A DNA stretch of 64,000 nt from Pseudomonas sp. ANT_J12 (GTDB taxonomy: Bacteria; Pseudomonadota; Gammaproteobacteria; Pseudomonadales; Pseudomonadaceae): the NCBI RefSeq assembly GCF_008370045.1, contig NZ_VOBN01000001.1, positions 62,001 to 126,000 of the forward strand. The letters are read 5' to 3'. The position numbers and the translations under genes were made by a program. The notes under the pieces are model-generated. The model did not search any database. It was not told the origin of the DNA and saw nothing but the letters and a program-made list of their open reading frames with translations. Positions 61,614 to 64,000 of the stretch are shown here, in pieces; position 1 is the first letter of the stretch; the number at the start of each line of letters is the position of its first letter.

Positions 61614-61937
61614 TCAGTCTTCGGTCAGCCCCAATTCCCGCTGGGCGCGGCGGTCACCGGCGCGGGCGGCCTGGCGCAACATGTCGTGCCCGATGCGCCG
61701 ATCCCGGGCGTTACCGCACTCGCGGCACATCAATTGACCCAGACGGCTTTGCGCAGCGACCACACCTTCGCGGGCCGGTTGCTTGAGCAATCGTCCGGCA
61801 AAGTGTTTGACGTTGGGGTTATCGCCCAGGCGCGGGCTGTCCAGAAGCCACTCGGCCACACGCAGGGAAAAGCGCTTGGTTGGGGTAACAACAGGGGGTG
61901 TTGCGGTAACAGCGGTTGATACTGAGCGAAACTTCAT
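61614..61937 (-). CDS. Small Sel1-like protein
   Basis: 107 residues from ATG 61937. The N-terminal third is basic and variable; the rest is helical with one or two Sel1-like motifs (AAQSRLGQLMCRECGNARDR and MLRQAARAGDRRAQRELGL). A Cys pair (CREC) is present. Transcribed towards rmuC, 62 bp upstream of it, so perhaps the same transcript. Function unknown. The frame is open further upstream but into repeat DNA. Confidence 0.72.
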   Translation of the reverse strand: MKFRSVSTAVTATPPVVTPTKRFSLRVAEWLLDSPRLGDNPNVKHFAGRLLKQPAREGVVAAQSRLGQLMCRECGNARDRRIGHDMLRQAARAGDRRAQRELGLTED

Positions 61938-62043
61938 AAAGCACTGTGGGGCAGATCGGAAGGCGCGCCACTCTACTCTTTTTTTCGTACAGGTAAAGTC
62001 GAAAAAACCCGGCACGCCCGTCCTAGAGCAAGCGCTTGGGACA

Positions 62044-62173
62044 ATCCACAGAAGCTGTGGATAACTCAGTGGACAACCCACCTTGAACTCTCGCAAAGCC
62101 CTGTGTAATGGGGCTCGCAGTCAAACTGACGATTTTTTCACCAGTAAAAAAAAGCGATGTTTTTCATTGACTT
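62044..62173. repeat. DnaA-box element, copy B
   Basis: ATCCACA and TGTGGATAA in inverted order with a 5-bp spacer; 41 bp from the start of the right box to an AGCCC/GGGCT hairpin (62097-62115), a T6 tract, an A8 tract and TTCATTGACTT (62163-62173). From right box to end it measures 118 bp against 117 bp in copy A. Confidence 0.7.
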
Positions 62174-62874
62174 AAATTTTCATTACAGGCACCTACCGGG
62201 TTTGATGCCAAGGTGACAGCGGCGTGACAGTCTGCGCAACTAATGTGCACAAGTACCTTCGCGGTGGTTATATCGATGCACTTTTTCGGCGCATTTTGCA
62301 GCCAAGCCTGGGGATAAGCCTGACTGGCGCATGGCCCCGTAGCCGCTGCCGAGCGACGCGAGGCTGCGTTCGACTGCTTCGCTGCCGCTACAGGCCTGAA
62401 GAAAACTTTTTTTGCTGACACACTTCCTTTCTCAAATTCAATCCGTTAGTATCCGCGGCGTTAGTACCAAGCTGAAAGTCAATTCTGGTCGAACAAATCC
62501 CCCCGGTCAGCCTTCCCTTAGAGAAGCCTCCACCGACAAAGCGGGATCGACCACCTCGATGGTTTCCAGGTAAACCTTGTGTCAACACTGCCTTTGAAAT
62601 GAATGCAAAGGGTGTTGCGAAGCTCACTTACTCTGACCGAACCAGCCTGCAAATTGATCAGGATCTTCACCCCGGGCCCAGAACCTTTGCCCTTGATGTG
62701 TTGCCTGCCCTCCTAAGTACCTACCTGCCAGCCCAAGCGCGCCAATTATCAGCGCTTCAAACTGTCTGCTTTGTTCCAGTCGGGTTCTTCGTTCGACCAA
62801 CGGTGGTCGTCGTCACTGGAACGTTTAAATTTTGCACGGCTCTTACTCCGTGTCGCTTGTAGGAACACCTAATA
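62174..62874. other. 701-bp region without a convincing gene
   Basis: Holds a repeat at 62339-62394 (GTAGCCGCTGCCGAGCGACG, another Pseudomonas intergenic type) followed by an A/T-rich stretch, then about 450 bp leading to the small gene at 62875. A possible -10 (TAGTAT, 62447) lacks a good -35. An open frame at 62599-62862 has no ribosome site or recognisable domain. It may be a long leader or contain an untranslated RNA. Confidence 0.5.
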
Positions 62875-63099
62875 ATGTCTACTCAAATCCACACTCAGGA
62901 TGCCATTCGCACCCTAACCAACGCTTTTGCACCAATGAACTGCCTGATCATGGCCGCTCGCAAAGGCTGCTTCAGCTTCACTCTGGTCAACGAACACGGC
63001 ATCGCTCGTCACAGCGAACGCCTGTACCCCGATCAATACTCCAGCGCTGAACCGCTGCAGGCCGTGATCGATCGTACTCGCCAGGCACTGGTTGCCTGA
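62875..63099 (+). CDS. Small conserved-type protein, function unknown
   Basis: 74 residues. AGGAACACC before the ATG. A compact alpha/beta sequence: helix (TQDAIRTLTNAFAPMNCLIM), two strands (GCFSFTLVNEHGIARHS) and a C-terminal helix (EPLQAVIDRTRQALVA). Two Cys. Followed by a strong terminator, and preceded by a long untranslated region, so it is a single-gene unit. No family recognised. Confidence 0.75.
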   Translation: MSTQIHTQDAIRTLTNAFAPMNCLIMAARKGCFSFTLVNEHGIARHSERLYPDQYSSAEPLQAVIDRTRQALVA

Positions 63100-63123
63100 G
63101 ACGCCAGAAAGACTGAAAACCGC

Positions 63124-63153
63124 AAAAGCCCTGCTCAAAAAGCGGGGCTTTTT
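63124..63153 (+). terminator. Intrinsic terminator
   Basis: AAAGCCCTGCT and AGCGGGGCTTT arms with a short A-rich loop and TTTTT, 25 bp after the small gene. Confidence 0.85.
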
Positions 63154-63377
63154 ATTGCCTGATATTTCTCTTTTCTCCCTCTCGGCCTAAGTACTAACCG
63201 ATATAACGGTTATAACTGGCTGCCGGAAATATTTTAAAAACAGGCCTTTACGGCGCGAATATGACACTACACTTCAACTCAAGCGGCTTGATCCGCTTCC
63301 GGCGAGCCTGAGTCGATTCACTGCTGCCAAAGCCCCCCATTCAGGTATCGCCGCCCATTTCATGTTTCGAGGGCTTT

Positions 63378-63860
63378 ATGGGTATCGCTGCCAGCGAACT
63401 GTGCCGTTATGTGATTCGCCCGACCTTGATCTACCTCGGGCGCCATAGCGCAACTGCCGAATCCCTGCTGCTGGGCATCGCCGCCAGCCAGTCAGCCCTT
63501 GGCTCCGCCCTGCATGACCGCCGTGGACATGGCCTGTATAGAATCGCCGAACCCCGCCACCGTGCCCTCTGGGATCACTACCTGGCCCTCGACCCTGAAC
63601 GGGCGAGCCTGGTGCGTGGCCTGGCCAGCCAGCACGCCTTTTTAAGCAGTCCGCACCTGGAATTGACCGTCAACCTGCGTTACGCCACCGCCATCGCCTG
63701 GCTGCTGGTAGAAGAGCAAAACACTCCCCTCCCCGATCCCGATGATGTGCTGGGCATGGCCCGAATCTGGCGCCAGACCTTCCAGCCCCAGGGACGCCTG
63801 CGCGACTTCACTTGCGCTTGGCAGACCTGTGTTTCATCGCTGAATCAGGTCGCTTGCTGA
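63378..63860 (+). CDS. Hypothetical protein
   Basis: 160 residues starting at ATG 63378 behind CGAGGG. Mostly helical: LCRYVIRPTLIYLGRHSATA, LLLGIAASQSALGSALHDRR and LELTVNLRYATAIAWLL. No signal peptide; soluble. The pattern (short helices, GHGLYRI, DPDDVLGMARIWRQTF) is one I associate with small proteins of pseudomonads or phage origin, but no function can be given. Preceded by 220 bp of non-coding DNA. Confidence 0.75.
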   Translation: MGIAASELCRYVIRPTLIYLGRHSATAESLLLGIAASQSALGSALHDRRGHGLYRIAEPRHRALWDHYLALDPERASLVRGLASQHAFLSSPHLELTVNLRYATAIAWLLVEEQNTPLPDPDDVLGMARIWRQTFQPQGRLRDFTCAWQTCVSSLNQVAC

Positions 63861-64000
63861 CCACCCGGTTGCACAAGATCCCACAACCGGTAGCGATTCT
63901 GGTCTGATTGTCCTACAAAACCGCTCTAACTCAACCCATACAGGCTATAGCGCTGGGACGAAAATGTTGGTAATTTTCGCCCCGGTGATCACCAGGAGTT
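63861..64000 (+). other. Leader of a gene beyond the window
   Basis: No gene. A hairpin (GACGAAAAT / ATTTTCG around 63957-63980) is followed at the very end by CACCAGGAG, a ribosome site, so a plus-strand gene most likely starts just outside. Confidence 0.5.

Noticed and set aside
62810..62840. Sigma54-like sequence (TGGAACG...TTTTGCA)
   Set aside because: The GG-GC spacing is about 14 bp instead of the required 10 bp.
62599..62862. 87-codon open frame before the small gene at 62875
   Set aside because: No ribosome site, no domain, abrupt composition; coding not supported.
1..64000. CRISPR arrays, prophage, integron, rRNA operon
   Set aside because: No regularly spaced direct repeats, no phage structural gene cluster, integrase or transposase, and no rRNA-like sequence was seen.

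Overview
The window is a chromosomal segment of a Pseudomonas of the fluorescens group. Evidence: G+C-rich coding sequence, many REP-type repeats of families typical of that group (GTAGGAGCAAGGCTTGCCCG, GATCGTTCCCACGCTCTGCG, TGTGGCGAGGGGGCTTGC), GTG/TTG starts, and a gene order (lpxL-minCDE-rluA-apeB, then GntR/ABC operon-oxidoreductase-prc-EAL/GGDEF) that, from memory, parallels P. aeruginosa PAO1. No prophage, CRISPR array, rRNA or complete transposon was seen.

Layout. 1-3.3 kb: end of an Smr gene, folE, a CPFC thioredoxin-fold protein, an aminotransferase divergent from a MarR regulator. 3.5-13.9 kb: a purine catabolism block with a purine permease, LysE exporter, hiuH, puuE-uraD-alc-allA-puuD (urate to allantoin, allantoate, ureidoglycolate and glyoxylate), a second nucleobase permease and a Tsx-like outer-membrane channel. 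A TTGTATACAA palindrome recurs at the permease and between hiuH and puuE, suggesting one regulon. 14-25.7 kb: a frameshifted patatin gene, lpxL-like gene, minCDE, rluA, a glycosyltransferase-like gene, apeB, a mechanosensitive channel and a periplasmic M20 hydrolase. 25.7-32.2 kb: a GntR/UTRA regulator divergent from an operon made of a solute-binding protein, phosphodiesterase-like enzyme, two permeases, ATPase and HAD phosphatase, probably for uptake and dephosphorylation of a phosphonate or phosphodiester. 32.3-37.5 kb: quinone oxidoreductase, prc, and an EAL-CBS-GGDEF protein.

37.6-43 kb is an accessory-looking patch (low-G+C gap, small zinc-ribbon protein, secreted alpha/beta hydrolase, methyltransferase, an XRE/unknown/Sel1 operon, DUF1232 protein). 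43-50.5 kb: FKBP lipoprotein, a RoxA-like di-heme protein with a catalase-like partner, a duplicated tRNA-Val/tRNA-Asp pair, rdgC, a BASS transporter and a guanidine-II riboswitch controlling gdx (sugE). 50.5-64 kb: an MFS-acyltransferase fusion, TDT transporter, MFS-cupin pair divergent from a TetR regulator, a very large SSS-type hybrid histidine kinase, rmuC and small conserved genes.

Most notable non-genic structures: (i) a ~130-bp element seen twice (42944 and 62044) with inverted DnaA-box-like sequences, a conserved hairpin at the same offset, T/A tracts and TTCATTGACTT; (ii) a ~269-bp MITE-like palindrome at 55409-55677 whose right terminus supplies the start codon of the TetR gene; (iii) a perfect 17-bp inverted repeat that would hide the ribosome site of the MFS gene; (iv) a 14-bp helix that competes with one hairpin of the guanidine riboswitch; (v) a candidate small RNA upstream of the Tsx-like gene. 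All functional statements rest on reading the sequence and on memory of the families; no searches were run.
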